From contig CAYVCQ010000001.1 in NCBI GenBank assembly GCA_964450405.1, positions 372,001 to 436,000 of the forward strand: DNA of 64,000 nucleotides, given 5' to 3'. Both the position numbers and the translations under genes were made by a program. This document shows, piece by piece, positions 26,377 to 35,317 of this stretch. Origin of the DNA: WRGT01 sp964450405. Its GTDB lineage: Bacteria > Spirochaetota > UBA4802 > UBA5550. Position 1 is the first letter of the stretch. Each line of letters begins with the position of its first letter. The notes beneath the pieces were generated by a model. The model did no database searches, was not told the origin of the DNA, and was given only the letters and a program-made list of their open reading frames with translations.

Positions 26377-27183
26377 TTAATAATAAATTGCATCCTCATA
26401 CTCGGATGGGATATCTTCAAAATCTTTCCACCGAAACCATCCATCAAAACCGAGATTTTTGGCAAGATAATCAGTAACCTCAATTCCATTAGAAAGAGAG
26501 TCTTCCTTTTTCATAATTGCTTCAACATCACTGAATATTTTCACCGCCTTTTGGAAGAAAGTCGCTGATTTCATCATACTCAAGGCATTTGATTTCACGA
26601 CATCACTCAATGACCTCAAGAAAAAGTAATTCATAATGCTGGACCCATCATAAATCAGGGGCGGTGCCATTTTTTTTATTTCCGGTTTCATAGCCGCAGA
26701 TATGTCATTGCTCTGTTTCATAAGAGCCTGGTTTTGAGTCAACCTTAGTTCGGGATAATTTTCATACATCCATTTCTCAATTCTGACATCTTCAGGCACA
26801 CTTGTCAATTGCGTAACGATTCCGTTAATCCAAAGCGGAAAGACTTTGGCTTTTACATCGGCAGGGTAATTAACTGTACTATTTCGTTCTAAATCAGCTA
26901 AGGCCCGGCTCATGGTGTCATCATCAGAATATGCCATTAACCTATTGTTTTGTTCTTTATACATGCGTATAAAGTGACCGCATTCATGAGCTATGATATA
27001 ATTTATGATGTCGTCATGCATAGCCTTGTAATATATGATATGGCTCGGCATTCTTGTCCTTGCCAGTTTCGCAATGGCATAGGTATTGAGCTTATTGTTT
27101 TCACGGAACTCAATATCTTTTCCGGTTATTGCTCGAACTTCTTCAATAATTTTACGGGTATCACTTAACAGTTCAATAGCCAT
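26377..27183 (-). CDS. HExxH zinc-metallopeptidase-like protein
   Basis: 268 residues. IIAHECGHFIRMYKE is an HExxH zinc site in a predicted helix, similar to ImmA/IrrE or M48-type gluzincins; ERNSTVN or SVPEDVRIE could give the third ligand. No signal peptide or membrane helix, so it is cytoplasmic. It lies 3 bases after the TPR gene and 16 bases before the kinase-like gene. ImmA-like proteins cleave repressors; that role is only a guess here. Confidence 0.7.
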   Translation of the reverse strand: MAIELLSDTRKIIEEVRAITGKDIEFRENNKLNTYAIAKLARTRMPSHIIYYKAMHDDIINYIIAHECGHFIRMYKEQNNRLMAYSDDDTMSRALADLERNSTVNYPADVKAKVFPLWINGIVTQLTSVPEDVRIEKWMYENYPELRLTQNQALMKQSNDISAAMKPEIKKMAPPLIYDGSSIMNYFFLRSLSDVVKSNALSMMKSATFFQKAVKIFSDVEAIMKKEDSLSNGIEVTDYLAKNLGFDGWFRWKDFEDIPSEYEDAIYY

Positions 27184-27186
27184 TTT

Positions 27187-28083
27187 TCACATCATCCCAT
27201 TTTCTACTAATTTCAGTGCTTGTTCGTACTCAAGAATTAGGTCTATTCCTACACTTAGATTGGGTTCAAATATTTTAAACCCGGCATACATGTAACAGAT
27301 ACAGCATAGACCCGATATTTCTTTTCCATCTAAAGCAAACACTTTATACTTTTTCTCGGGGTTGTTGATATCAAGCCCGTTTTGACCTATTGCTGCGATT
27401 TCAAATGCTATCTTCTTTATTCCATCTATATCAAGTTGGTTATACTTATTTATTGCAGATACAAGATACATGACTGCATCAACTCTAAAGCCATCTCCCT
27501 TTAAAGTATGAGCTGCAATTTTAGACAGATACGTTTTCGCTGGTTCTTTTGCATCTTCAGAGATAGGTAGCGCCATCACCTGATAGAAATGGTCCTGAGC
27601 TTTATCGAATTCTTTTCTTTCATAAAAGATTATACCCAATCCTAAAATGGATTTATAATCTTTTGAGCTTAATGCAAGAATTGCATTAAATAGTTTCTCC
27701 GCTTTTTCATTATCTCCTATATTAGCAAGGATGCCGCTCAAGTTCCTTAATGCGTAAATGTTCGTGGGGTCTATCTCAACTGCTTCCTCTAAAACCTCTT
27801 TTGCCTTCTCAATACTGTGATTGAGATAAAATGAGTATCCCAGACCTGCCAAGATGTTCCCGTTCTTTGGGAAGTGTTTTAAATAGTACTCAAAGGTCTT
27901 AATTGCTTTCAAGGGCTCATTTATACTGTTATAAGCCAAGGCAACATTATATAACGCCATCTCATTATTGGGATTGTCGGAAAGGACTGCTTCCAAGATT
28001 TCTATGCCCCGTTCATACTCCATTTCATTAAGGAGTCTAATTGCAAGGTCTAAGTCTTCATTCATATATATGTTTTTCTCCAC
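27187..28083 (-). CDS. TPR-repeat protein
   Basis: 298 residues. At least five TPR units run from residue 8 to about 190 (for example ALYNVALAYNSINEPLKAIKTF). The last 100 residues form a separate domain with CCICYMY and no recognised family. GTG at 28083 is the assigned start; ATG six codons later has a GGAG twelve bases upstream and is an alternative. First gene of the TPR/peptidase/kinase operon. Confidence 0.75.
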   Translation of the reverse strand: MEKNIYMNEDLDLAIRLLNEMEYERGIEILEAVLSDNPNNEMALYNVALAYNSINEPLKAIKTFEYYLKHFPKNGNILAGLGYSFYLNHSIEKAKEVLEEAVEIDPTNIYALRNLSGILANIGDNEKAEKLFNAILALSSKDYKSILGLGIIFYERKEFDKAQDHFYQVMALPISEDAKEPAKTYLSKIAAHTLKGDGFRVDAVMYLVSAINKYNQLDIDGIKKIAFEIAAIGQNGLDINNPEKKYKVFALDGKEISGLCCICYMYAGFKIFEPNLSVGIDLILEYEQALKLVENGMM

Positions 28084-28308
28084 ATTCTTCTGTTTGTTTA
28101 TAATTTCTCAGCAATTACAACTGAATTAACCAAATCTTATTACGATTATTCTGTCAAGATTTACTTAAGCCCACAATTTTGGTAAATATCTGAGAGCCTG
28201 CAGCCATCATACCCTTGTTATTCATTACATTCCTGACAAAACCCAAAAAGGAGTCCAAAACGTGCTATATAGAGAACAGAAGCAAATACTTTTAAAAGGG
28301 AGATAAAT

Positions 28309-28947
28309 ATGATAAAAGACTGCATTTTCTATTCAACAAACATCCCGAATGATTTGAGGGAAACACTCCGAGATTGTCCTATAGCACTTACAGGAGGATT
28401 AAGCTGCAACTATGTTAATGGGAGGTACATAAATATTACTATTATTTCTGATTTTAATACTCAGAAATTGGATGAAAACCATAGTCTCATCGGTATCATA
28501 GGTAGAATAAATCCTGTAAATTTATTTGAGCTCGCATTATGCTTAAATCTTTATAATGATTTACTTTTACATAAAATTGGTCGTAAAATGACAACATTGG
28601 AAGCAAGTGATTTACATGAAGTCTTTAATGAAAAGTTTAAAGTCATAGATAAATATAAAGTAATGAGCCCGCTTCTTATGGATTCACGGGGCTGGATTGT
28701 CTGGAGATTCCAGCTCTTTAATATCTTATCTATAGTTGTAGATTCACCCGAAAAAATAAACACTTACATCAAAGGTCTGAATTCAAAAAAGGCTGAAGTC
28801 ATCGAAGAATTACAGAATTTAAAGATTGGTAATTTCTGCATATATGATTCAATTAAGGAACTGACCCCACCGACTTCATCCCTGACTTATGGACACCCGA
28901 ATCTGCGGGATTCTTTAATTATAAACACAGAACTAAAATTATTTTAA
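28309..28947 (+). CDS. Hypothetical protein
   Basis: 212 residues without signal or membrane helix. AAAGGGAGATAAAT precedes the ATG, so the start is firm. Composition is ordinary and mixed alpha/beta. The next gene follows after 15 bases with its own AGGAG, so they form a pair. No family recognised. Confidence 0.65.
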   Translation: MIKDCIFYSTNIPNDLRETLRDCPIALTGGLSCNYVNGRYINITIISDFNTQKLDENHSLIGIIGRINPVNLFELALCLNLYNDLLLHKIGRKMTTLEASDLHEVFNEKFKVIDKYKVMSPLLMDSRGWIVWRFQLFNILSIVVDSPEKINTYIKGLNSKKAEVIEELQNLKIGNFCIYDSIKELTPPTSSLTYGHPNLRDSLIINTELKLF

Positions 28948-28962
28948 TATAGGAGATTAGAA

Positions 28963-29628
28963 ATGAATTATTCGGAATACGATGAGTACTTTAAAGAAAA
29001 AGGAATTATTAACTACGAGAGAGACGGAGCGATGAATGAAAAGTTGTGGGAGTCTGCACCGATTAAAATTCTTTATGTACTGAAAGAAACAGCAGGTTAT
29101 GATAAATGCCCAGCTTTTAATCTAAAAGATGAAATTCCTTTATGGTTAAAAAAAGCTGTACCTACTTATACAAAAATAGCAAAACTTTCACTTGTTTTAC
29201 TAAAATCTTTTGAAAGAAAATCATCATTAACAAAAGAAGAATGCAAAAGTTTAGGAAAAAATCCTACTGCTTTATTTGAAGCATTGGAGCACTGTGCTGT
29301 TATAAATATAAAAAAAACATCCGGAAAATCAAAGTCTTGGGATACAGTAATTCGTGATAATTTCAATAAGAATGCCGATTTTCTTCAAAAACAAATTGAT
29401 AACTTAAAACCGAATATTGTTATTGCCGGTTCTTCAGTCTGCTGGGAATGTTTGTCCAATAACAAGAATGGATTGTTTAAGGACGTTGTTAATAAAAAAC
29501 TAAATAAACACGATTGTAAAAAGTTTGGAGACATAGTTTTTTATCACGCTAATCATCCTTCTGCTTGGACTTCCGGAGGATTTAAAGTTGTAGATATCCA
29601 TAAACAAATTTATGATACTTGGAAATAA
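28963..29628 (+). CDS. Protein resembling the uracil-DNA glycosylase fold
   Basis: 221 residues. ILYVLKETAGYDK near the N-terminus, AVINIKK in the middle, LKPNIVIAGS and a late HANHPSAW follow the order of UDG-superfamily motifs (substrate loop, strand, leucine-loop His). The classic GQDPY and HPSPL motifs are not exact, so activity is uncertain. A related-looking 361-residue protein lies at 35654. Coupled with the upstream 212-residue gene. Confidence 0.5.
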   Translation: MNYSEYDEYFKEKGIINYERDGAMNEKLWESAPIKILYVLKETAGYDKCPAFNLKDEIPLWLKKAVPTYTKIAKLSLVLLKSFERKSSLTKEECKSLGKNPTALFEALEHCAVINIKKTSGKSKSWDTVIRDNFNKNADFLQKQIDNLKPNIVIAGSSVCWECLSNNKNGLFKDVVNKKLNKHDCKKFGDIVFYHANHPSAWTSGGFKVVDIHKQIYDTWK

Positions 29629-29643
29629 AACTAAGACAAAACA

Positions 29644-29679
29644 ATAATGAGACCACTCTCAAAAATGTGGTTTCATTAT
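29644..29679. terminator. Hairpin after the UDG-like gene
   Basis: ATAATGAGACCAC pairs with GTGGTTTCATTAT with one G-T wobble, 16 bases past the stop. It may act in both directions. Confidence 0.65.
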
Positions 29680-29743
29680 CAAAATTATCTGATAACTTCA
29701 CATTCTCACATAACAACTGCCGATAAATGTGATAAGTAACTCT

Positions 29744-30184
29744 TTAAAACACTACAGAACTTCGTTTAGTGGGTTCTTCAATTATATAGGAATGTTTACA
29801 AACTTTACATTCAAAATAATGCCCACCTCTTTTAGGCTTTTGTGAGGTTAGATGTATGAGGCTTTCACTATGCTCTTTACATGTGGGGCAGTAGGGCTGA
29901 TTCTTCTCTGCATCTTCTGTGCTGTAATAGAATCCATATTTGAATCTCTTATCATCAAATACTATACTTTTTTTAATATCAAGTTGCTTTTGCAGTTCTG
30001 CTATTTTATCTGTATATTGTATTGATTCAGTTTTGAGTGTTGCACATTCTACTTTTATATCTGCTATTTCTGATAACAAGTTCGAGACCAATACTTTAAT
30101 TTCTAAATCCTGAATAGTATCAGACCATTTCTTTAATTGATTGGCTATTCCTACCGCCGTATTTATTGATGTAAATATATCCAT
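29744..30184 (-). CDS. Coiled-coil protein with C-terminal zinc ribbon
   Basis: 146 residues. Residues 10-70 are a helical coiled coil (LLSEIADIKVECATLKTES, then AELQKQL). The C-terminus has CPTCKEH and CKVCKHS, a four-Cys zinc ribbon. Similar small proteins occur in mobile elements with no fixed role. Confidence 0.65.
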   Translation of the reverse strand: MDIFTSINTAVGIANQLKKWSDTIQDLEIKVLVSNLLSEIADIKVECATLKTESIQYTDKIAELQKQLDIKKSIVFDDKRFKYGFYYSTEDAEKNQPYCPTCKEHSESLIHLTSQKPKRGGHYFECKVCKHSYIIEEPTKRSSVVF

Positions 30185-30270
30185 TTCTATTTTACCTCTG
30201 TTTGATTATATATATGTGCTTTATTTTGTCAATGTCTGGAACAAAATTTATTTAACTGAGTATTGTTAAA

Positions 30271-30777
30271 TCAGTTAGCCCACAACCCGAGCTTTTTATT
30301 CCGGGCATTTTGGTATGATTTCAAAAACCGGTCTTTGTATTTAACGTTGGGTGCGATTGTCAATGGCGCAGCATATCCGTTACCAATTATTACATCATTA
30401 AGCATTCTGCCATCACCGAGATAAACATAAGCCAAGAGCCTTCCATACCTATCACGCCTTTCCACATCATATTTCAGTGTTACTTCATTACCTTTATGCA
30501 AAACAGACTTCACAAATGTTGTGGCTTTCTTCCCCTGAGATATGATAGTTTCAATATCAGCTCCGGAACGGTTGGAATCTCTTAATGTTTTGTCATTAAC
30601 TCTACTCTCTGGCGTATCTATTCCTATCAGACGAACTTTTTCTTTAACTCCATTAAGTTTAACAGCAATGGTGTCCCCATCACTTACATATTGCACTGTT
30701 GCCTTATCACCGGCAAAGACAGGTGATGATATGAGCAGGAATATTGTTAATAATGATATGGATGTAAAGCCTTTCAT
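30271..30777 (-). CDS. Secreted thermonuclease (SNase-like)
   Basis: 168 residues with signal peptide (FTSISLLTIFLLISSPVFAG). YVSDGDTIAV, VRLIGIDTPES and YDVERRDRYGRLLAYVYL carry the Asp, Arg and Glu residues of the staphylococcal nuclease active site; NGYA and NKKLGLW end the domain as in the family. Expected to degrade DNA or RNA outside the cytoplasm with calcium. Confidence 0.92.
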   Translation of the reverse strand: MKGFTSISLLTIFLLISSPVFAGDKATVQYVSDGDTIAVKLNGVKEKVRLIGIDTPESRVNDKTLRDSNRSGADIETIISQGKKATTFVKSVLHKGNEVTLKYDVERRDRYGRLLAYVYLGDGRMLNDVIIGNGYAAPLTIAPNVKYKDRFLKSYQNARNKKLGLWAN

Positions 30778-30843
30778 TTTTGCTGACCTTTATTCTTGAT
30801 TTAATCTTTTTTCTCATGAGCGAGTCTAAGTTGTCAACAATCT

Positions 30844-30949
30844 CTAATTATATTTTATCCCGGTAGTTCTACCAATATCAGCAATCTGCCCTGACTCGAT
30901 TATCTCGTAAACAAATTCATCAAAACCAAGCGCCGTCACAAAAGCCATA
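30844..30949 (-). pseudogene. Relic third copy of the 97/99-residue paralogue family
   Basis: The minus strand reads ALGFDEFVYEIIESG..DIGRTTGIKYN and a stop, matching the end of the 99-residue protein at 33197 (SLGFEEFVQEVIENG..EIAKAAGIKYK). Only the last 34 or so codons remain; an in-frame ATG at 30949 is present but the N-terminal domain is missing. Confidence 0.7.
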
Positions 30950-30962
30950 AAATTTAATACAT

Positions 30963-32729
30963 TTATTTCTTTTCCTTTTCACCGGAATATTTGTACACTT
31001 TCATGCCGGGTTTGATATCTTTCAGATTCCCTGAAACAAGCCCGCATTTTGTGACGGTCATCATGGGGAACGTAGAGCGCAAAATGATGATGCTGTCGCC
31101 TGAATAGAGACAGAGCTTTTCGCCTATGCTCACCTTCTCGGCAATAGCACTCCCTTCTACCAAAATCTCGCTCGGTGCAACTTTGCTCACAGTTCCCACG
31201 AATAGCCCAGCCTGTTCCATGGATTTTTCCTGTACGACATCAGATAAGGGTTTGCGCAAAATACCCCATTTGCCGTTTAGTTTAACGTGAGCAAGCCCTT
31301 CGTGAAAGTCCTTTGCCTCATCAAATTGCGGTTCTATAACCTCCTTACCTTCTTTGTTGATGTAGCCCCATGTATATTTATTCACAATAATTTCATCTTC
31401 ATTCACACTAACCCAAACCTTAACCCGAGCAAGCCCTTCGTGAAAGTCCCCTGCCTCTTTAAATTGCGGATTTATAACCTCCTTGCCTTCTTTGTTGATG
31501 TATCCCCATCCATCATTCACCATAACCCGAGCAAGCCTTTCGCTAAATTCCTTTGCTTCATCAAATTGTGGTTCTATAAACATCTGGCCCTCTTTGTTGA
31601 TGTATCCCCATTTATCATTAGCCTTAACCAGAGCAAGCCCTTCGTGAAAATCCCCTGCAACATCAAATTGCGGTTCTATAACCACTTTGCCTTCTTTATT
31701 GATGTATCCCAATCCATCATTCACCTTAACCAGAGCAAACCCTTCGTGAAAATCCCTTGCATCATCAAAATGTGGCTCTATAACCACCTTGCCTTCTTTA
31801 TTGGTGTATCCCCATCCATCATTCATCTCAACCCGAGCAAGCCCTTCATGAAATCCCCATGCATCATCAAATTGCGACTCTATAACCACCTCGCCTTCTT
31901 TGTTGATGTATCCCCATTTATCATTCGCCTTAACCGGAGCAAGCCCTTCGTAAAAATCCCTTGCCTCATCAAATTGCGGTTCTATAACCACCTCGAACAT
32001 TATGTTGATGTATCCCCATTTATCATTCACCCGAACCAGAGCAAGCCCTTCGTAAAAATCCCTTACAACATAAAATTGAGGCCCTATAACCACCTTACTT
32101 TCATTGTTGATATATCCCCATCCATCACCCACTCTAACCGAAGCAAACCTTTCGCTACTACTAGACTCTAATACTTGTTGAATTCGCTCATCAAACCATG
32201 TAATCTCCAGTTTCGTTTGCGCAACGGGCTGCACCTCACTCCCTTCCTCATCATAGCAAACACCCTGACCTTCTTTTTTGCCATTTTTCCACTGACCAAC
32301 ATACTTACTTCCGTCAGCCATTATCATAGTTCCTTGACCTTCATAATTGTCATTTTTCCACTGACCTATATACTTTTGACCATCAGGCCATGACATTGTT
32401 CCTTGACCTTCATATTTATCATCTTTAAACTGACCTACGTACTTTTGACCAGAAGGCAATGTAAAAGTCCCTTGACCTTCATATTGACCATCTTTAAACT
32501 GACCTACGTTCTTTTGACCAGAAGGTAATGTAAAAGTCCCTTGACCTTCATATTGGCCATCTTTGAACTGACCAACATACTCTTGACCATCAGCGTATGT
32601 CATAGTACCTTTGCCATCAGTGCAATTGCCTTCGATGCATGTGCCATCATTGTCTTCATTATCATCTAGTGCAAATGCAGTGACAGAACATAATGCTATT
32701 AAAGACAGGATGAATAATAATTTTTTCAT
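30963..32729 (-). CDS. Secreted MORN- and WG-repeat protein
   Basis: About 588 residues. The signal peptide (KKLLFILSLIALCSVTAFA) is followed by five to six MORN units (QYEGQGTFTLPSGQKYVGQF), then about nine WG units (DKWGYINKEGEVVIESQF) and a C-terminal beta domain. The frame extends to 32768, but the ATG at 32729 has CGGAGTG upstream and starts the signal peptide. WG and MORN arrays bind ligands or membranes; the partner is unknown. The repeats are tandem in DNA and could change copy number. Confidence 0.8.
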   Translation of the reverse strand: MKKLLFILSLIALCSVTAFALDDNEDNDGTCIEGNCTDGKGTMTYADGQEYVGQFKDGQYEGQGTFTLPSGQKNVGQFKDGQYEGQGTFTLPSGQKYVGQFKDDKYEGQGTMSWPDGQKYIGQWKNDNYEGQGTMIMADGSKYVGQWKNGKKEGQGVCYDEEGSEVQPVAQTKLEITWFDERIQQVLESSSSERFASVRVGDGWGYINNESKVVIGPQFYVVRDFYEGLALVRVNDKWGYINIMFEVVIEPQFDEARDFYEGLAPVKANDKWGYINKEGEVVIESQFDDAWGFHEGLARVEMNDGWGYTNKEGKVVIEPHFDDARDFHEGFALVKVNDGLGYINKEGKVVIEPQFDVAGDFHEGLALVKANDKWGYINKEGQMFIEPQFDEAKEFSERLARVMVNDGWGYINKEGKEVINPQFKEAGDFHEGLARVKVWVSVNEDEIIVNKYTWGYINKEGKEVIEPQFDEAKDFHEGLAHVKLNGKWGILRKPLSDVVQEKSMEQAGLFVGTVSKVAPSEILVEGSAIAEKVSIGEKLCLYSGDSIIILRSTFPMMTVTKCGLVSGNLKDIKPGMKVYKYSGEKEKK

Positions 32730-32869
32730 GATTGGCACTCCGAGGATTAGAATAATTAAATTAAACAATATAGTAGTATTTTGTAAAGCACTATATCATA
32801 GCGAGAACTGGATTTTGTCACAGTGGGGGATTAACCCCGAAAAGATTGATTCGGAGGACTATCACAAAT

Positions 32870-33091
32870 TTAATTTATGACACCGTTGCCTTCACTTACA
32901 GCAAAAATTGCTGATAACTCTGCGAAAAAAAATTTGGAGTTGTTTTCCTTAATGTAAGGAATGAGAGTGTCGCGAGGGCATAATGTTGCCATCTCTTCTT
33001 TTGTGAAATTCTTTTTAAAATAAGCGATAGCAGCAAGCACCTTCTTTTTTCGTTTAGGCTCGATGTCGTAAATCATAATTGAAGTTGTCAT
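32870..33091 (-). CDS. Small protein, paralogue-like to 49019-49234
   Basis: 73 residues. KKVLAAIAYFKKNFTKEEM..LCPRDTLIPYIK..IFAVSEG resembles the 71-residue protein at 49019 (KKMYNECANYLKNNYTPEQL..HSRFEILFPFLK..IFMIAKG) in spacing and predicted helices. AAGGAAGGACTTGAT upstream. Function unknown. Confidence 0.6.
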   Translation of the reverse strand: MTTSIMIYDIEPKRKKKVLAAIAYFKKNFTKEEMATLCPRDTLIPYIKENNSKFFFAELSAIFAVSEGNGVIN

Positions 33092-33196
33092 ATCAAGTCC
33101 TTCCTTTTATATTACAAAAACAATATAATGACAAATGTTTTTAAAAAAAAGAGGAAACTAAGAATGCAAATGTTACCACTCCTGTGGTATCGAGTT

Positions 33197-33496
33197 CTAC
33201 TTATATTTAATCCCGGCTGCCTTTGCAATTTCTTTTATCCAGCCATTCTCAATCACTTCCTGAACAAACTCTTCAAAACCAAGTGAAGACCCTCTTGCAG
33301 ATAGGTAAAGTGTATCCCTTGTAATGTTTGTAGCCCAGTATCCTCCAAGTCTGGTGTTTCCGGGATGGCTGGATTGAATTTGAAGAACATAGAAGAGCCC
33401 AGTTTTGGTTATGCCAAATCTGCCATAGCCTTCATACTCGGCGGGCAAGTGCTCGAACTTATTAATGTCTGGTAAGCGCCGAATTTCAACTTTCAT
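33197..33496 (-). CDS. Small protein, tandem paralogue A
   Basis: 99 residues. Shares MKVEI, FG.TK.G, GGYWA.N and TLYL with the 97-residue neighbour at 33555 and its C-terminus with the relic at 30844. Likely a single alpha/beta domain. Its binding site is GGGTATCAAG. No function recognised. Confidence 0.65.
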   Translation of the reverse strand: MKVEIRRLPDINKFEHLPAEYEGYGRFGITKTGLFYVLQIQSSHPGNTRLGGYWATNITRDTLYLSARGSSLGFEEFVQEVIENGWIKEIAKAAGIKYK

Positions 33497-33554
33497 CTTG
33501 ATACCCTTTCATTATTTGACCTCCACTTTATGAAGTCATAGCATAAAGAAAATT

Positions 33555-33848
33555 TCATTCCAATCCAGAAGCTATCCTTAGATTTTCAAACCAATCATTT
33601 CCACGAAGTTCATTTATGAACAACTCAAAGTATTTGGCTTTTCCCTTCGGCCAAAGATATAATGTATTTTTTTCCTTGTTTGAAGCCCAATATCCACCTA
33701 TTTCAATATTTTTAAAAAATGGATTTTCAATAGGCATAATAAAATGAACTCCGGATTTTGTTCTACCAAATTTTCCACCGGTGTTGCATTCGTTGGGTAA
33801 TTGTTCATATGAATTTATATCCTGGAATTCAATTATCTCAACCTTCAT
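33555..33848 (-). CDS. Small protein, tandem paralogue B
   Basis: 97 residues, clear homologue of the 99-residue neighbour (MKVEIIEFQDIN, FGRTKSGVHF, IGGYWASN, TLYLWPKG). The pair arose by tandem duplication. AGAGGTTTTT lies before the ATG. Confidence 0.65.
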   Translation of the reverse strand: MKVEIIEFQDINSYEQLPNECNTGGKFGRTKSGVHFIMPIENPFFKNIEIGGYWASNKEKNTLYLWPKGKAKYFELFINELRGNDWFENLRIASGLE

Positions 33849-33929
33849 AAAAACCTCTTATATTATATTGTACCGGTATACATTATAAAACTCTGTATTC
33901 AGGATATGGATTGCTTATACGTGAATAAT

Positions 33930-33947
33930 AGTTGACAATTTGCAACT
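33930..33947. promoter_or_regulatory. 18-bp operator-like palindrome upstream of the HTH gene
   Basis: AGTTGACAATTTGCAACT: half-sites AGTTG and CAACT eight bases apart. The same arrangement occurs at 34237-34254. A TTGACA sequence overlaps it, so a bound protein could block a promoter. Confidence 0.6.
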
Positions 33948-33964
33948 ATTATTCATCATACTTT

Positions 33965-34192
33965 ATGACGAAAAAGGAATTTCATGAACTTAAATCCTAT
34001 TTATCAATGAGGCAGGCAGCCGAAGAACTGGGATTTTCAAAAGAAGGTATTCGGAAATTAATTTTATCAGAGGAGCTCGCGCCGGTCAGTCAAGTTGATG
34101 GTTTTCATTTAATACATATAGAAGCAATAAAGGAGTTTAAAAAAAAGCGAAAGGAACAGAAAACAAGAGATAAGCGTTTTAAAGAGATATAG
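33965..34192 (+). CDS. Helix-turn-helix regulator or excisionase-like protein
   Basis: 75 residues. YLSMRQAAEELGFSKEGIRKLI is a MerR/excisionase-type HTH; the Lys-rich C-terminus (KKRKEQKTRDKRFKE) may contact DNA. The frame extends to 33932, but MTKKEF at 33965 follows the operator-like site and is the better start. It lies just upstream of the recombinase gene, a place usual for directionality factors. Confidence 0.75.
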   Translation: MTKKEFHELKSYLSMRQAAEELGFSKEGIRKLILSEELAPVSQVDGFHLIHIEAIKEFKKKRKEQKTRDKRFKEI

Positions 34193-34236
34193 TATTCTTG
34201 GAGTTGTCAATATGACAGCTTTTTTAATAAGCAAAT

Positions 34237-34254
34237 AGTTGTCTATATGCAACT
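34237..34254. promoter_or_regulatory. 18-bp operator-like palindrome upstream of the recombinase
   Basis: AGTTGTCTATATGCAACT, same half-sites and spacing as 33930-33947. A further related palindrome TGTCAATATGACA lies at 34205-34217. Confidence 0.6.
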
Positions 34255-34284
34255 AAATTAAAGATATAGAGAGGAGGTCTCCAC

Positions 34285-35211
34285 ATGTCAGTCATAGTAA
34301 AAACAAGCACTGATAAACTTACAGATAAGAAGCTTATGAAGATGCTTAATTTCGATTCCAGGTTGAAAAGCGAGGCAACCCTATATACGTACTCAAAGCT
34401 TATTATGAAGTTTATACGCTGGATTGATAATAATAATATTCCAAGACAAGCGGTTAATAAACTTGTTATCATAAAATACATGGAAGGGCTCAAAAATCTT
34501 AAGTATAAGAATACAAGTATCAATAATAACCTGAAAGCAGTTAAACGTTTCTATAGGATGCTGCAATCAAAAGACCCGGACCTTATCAATCCGGTCGAAG
34601 GCATAGAATATTATAAAGAACCAAAGCTTACAGCCAAACATAAATGGCTTAATGAAGACCAACTCCGAGAGATATATTCTATACTTAAACAGGATACATC
34701 AGAACGTGGTCTCAGGAATTATGCTATCTTTCATGTTTTGGTTATGACTGGACTCCGGGCATCTGAACTTTGTTGTCTTACTCTTTCTGATATAATTTAT
34801 CAAGAGGGAAAACCTGTGGAGATAAAAGTGCTGGGGAAGGGTGATAAAGAACGACTTGTTGAGTTCGATGATTTCGTTTTTGGACCTGTAAAAGCTTATC
34901 ACAAAATAGGATGTTTGAGCGAAGGTAGTCATTTTTTCTATACTATCCCAACAAATGGTTTGCAATCAAGGAGACCAATGAATCGGTACGATATCAGATA
35001 TACTGTGAAATGTATTGGTGAAAAAATTGGAGTTGAACTGACCACGCATTTTTTACGTCACACCTATGCCAGTCATGCATTGAAGCGTGGAGCTTCTCTT
35101 GTTGCTATTAAGAACAGGCTCGGACACTCAAATATAAATGTAACGGAGCAATACTATATAATTGACGAAGACCGATGCCTGGACTACTTGAAATTTGATT
35201 TTTTACTGTAA
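34285..35211 (+). CDS. Tyrosine recombinase (XerC/D-like integrase)
   Basis: 308 residues. The N-terminal SAM-like core-binding domain (YTYSKLIMKFIRWI) is followed by a catalytic domain with MTGLRASELCCLT (first Arg), GKGDKERLV, THFLRHTYASHAL (H-x-x-R), LGHSNINVTEQYY (His and Tyr nucleophile). All catalytic residues are present. GGAGG lies eight bases before the ATG. It is the only site-specific recombinase in the island; the comM junction does not look like its att site. Confidence 0.93.
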   Translation: MSVIVKTSTDKLTDKKLMKMLNFDSRLKSEATLYTYSKLIMKFIRWIDNNNIPRQAVNKLVIIKYMEGLKNLKYKNTSINNNLKAVKRFYRMLQSKDPDLINPVEGIEYYKEPKLTAKHKWLNEDQLREIYSILKQDTSERGLRNYAIFHVLVMTGLRASELCCLTLSDIIYQEGKPVEIKVLGKGDKERLVEFDDFVFGPVKAYHKIGCLSEGSHFFYTIPTNGLQSRRPMNRYDIRYTVKCIGEKIGVELTTHFLRHTYASHALKRGASLVAIKNRLGHSNINVTEQYYIIDEDRCLDYLKFDFLL

Positions 35212-35317
35212 ACCTTTCTTTAAATTACATCAGAAATGTTTTCATTAAAAAAGACTTGCATTGTTGCCATATAAAGTATTCACTAAAAAACTCGAAGTTT
35301 CATAAATGGAGTTATAC

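Noticed and set aside
31287..32171. Long plus-strand frame opposite the WG repeats
   Set aside because: Its repeats mirror the minus-strand WG codons exactly and it has no ribosome binding site; the minus-strand protein has a signal peptide and clear domains.
31300..32640. Second block of regular repeats, CRISPR-like at first sight
   Set aside because: In-frame WG and MORN codon repeats inside one gene.
32730..33196. Possible retron or diversity-generating element near the repeat genes
   Set aside because: No reverse-transcriptase motif (YxDD) was found in any frame of the window.
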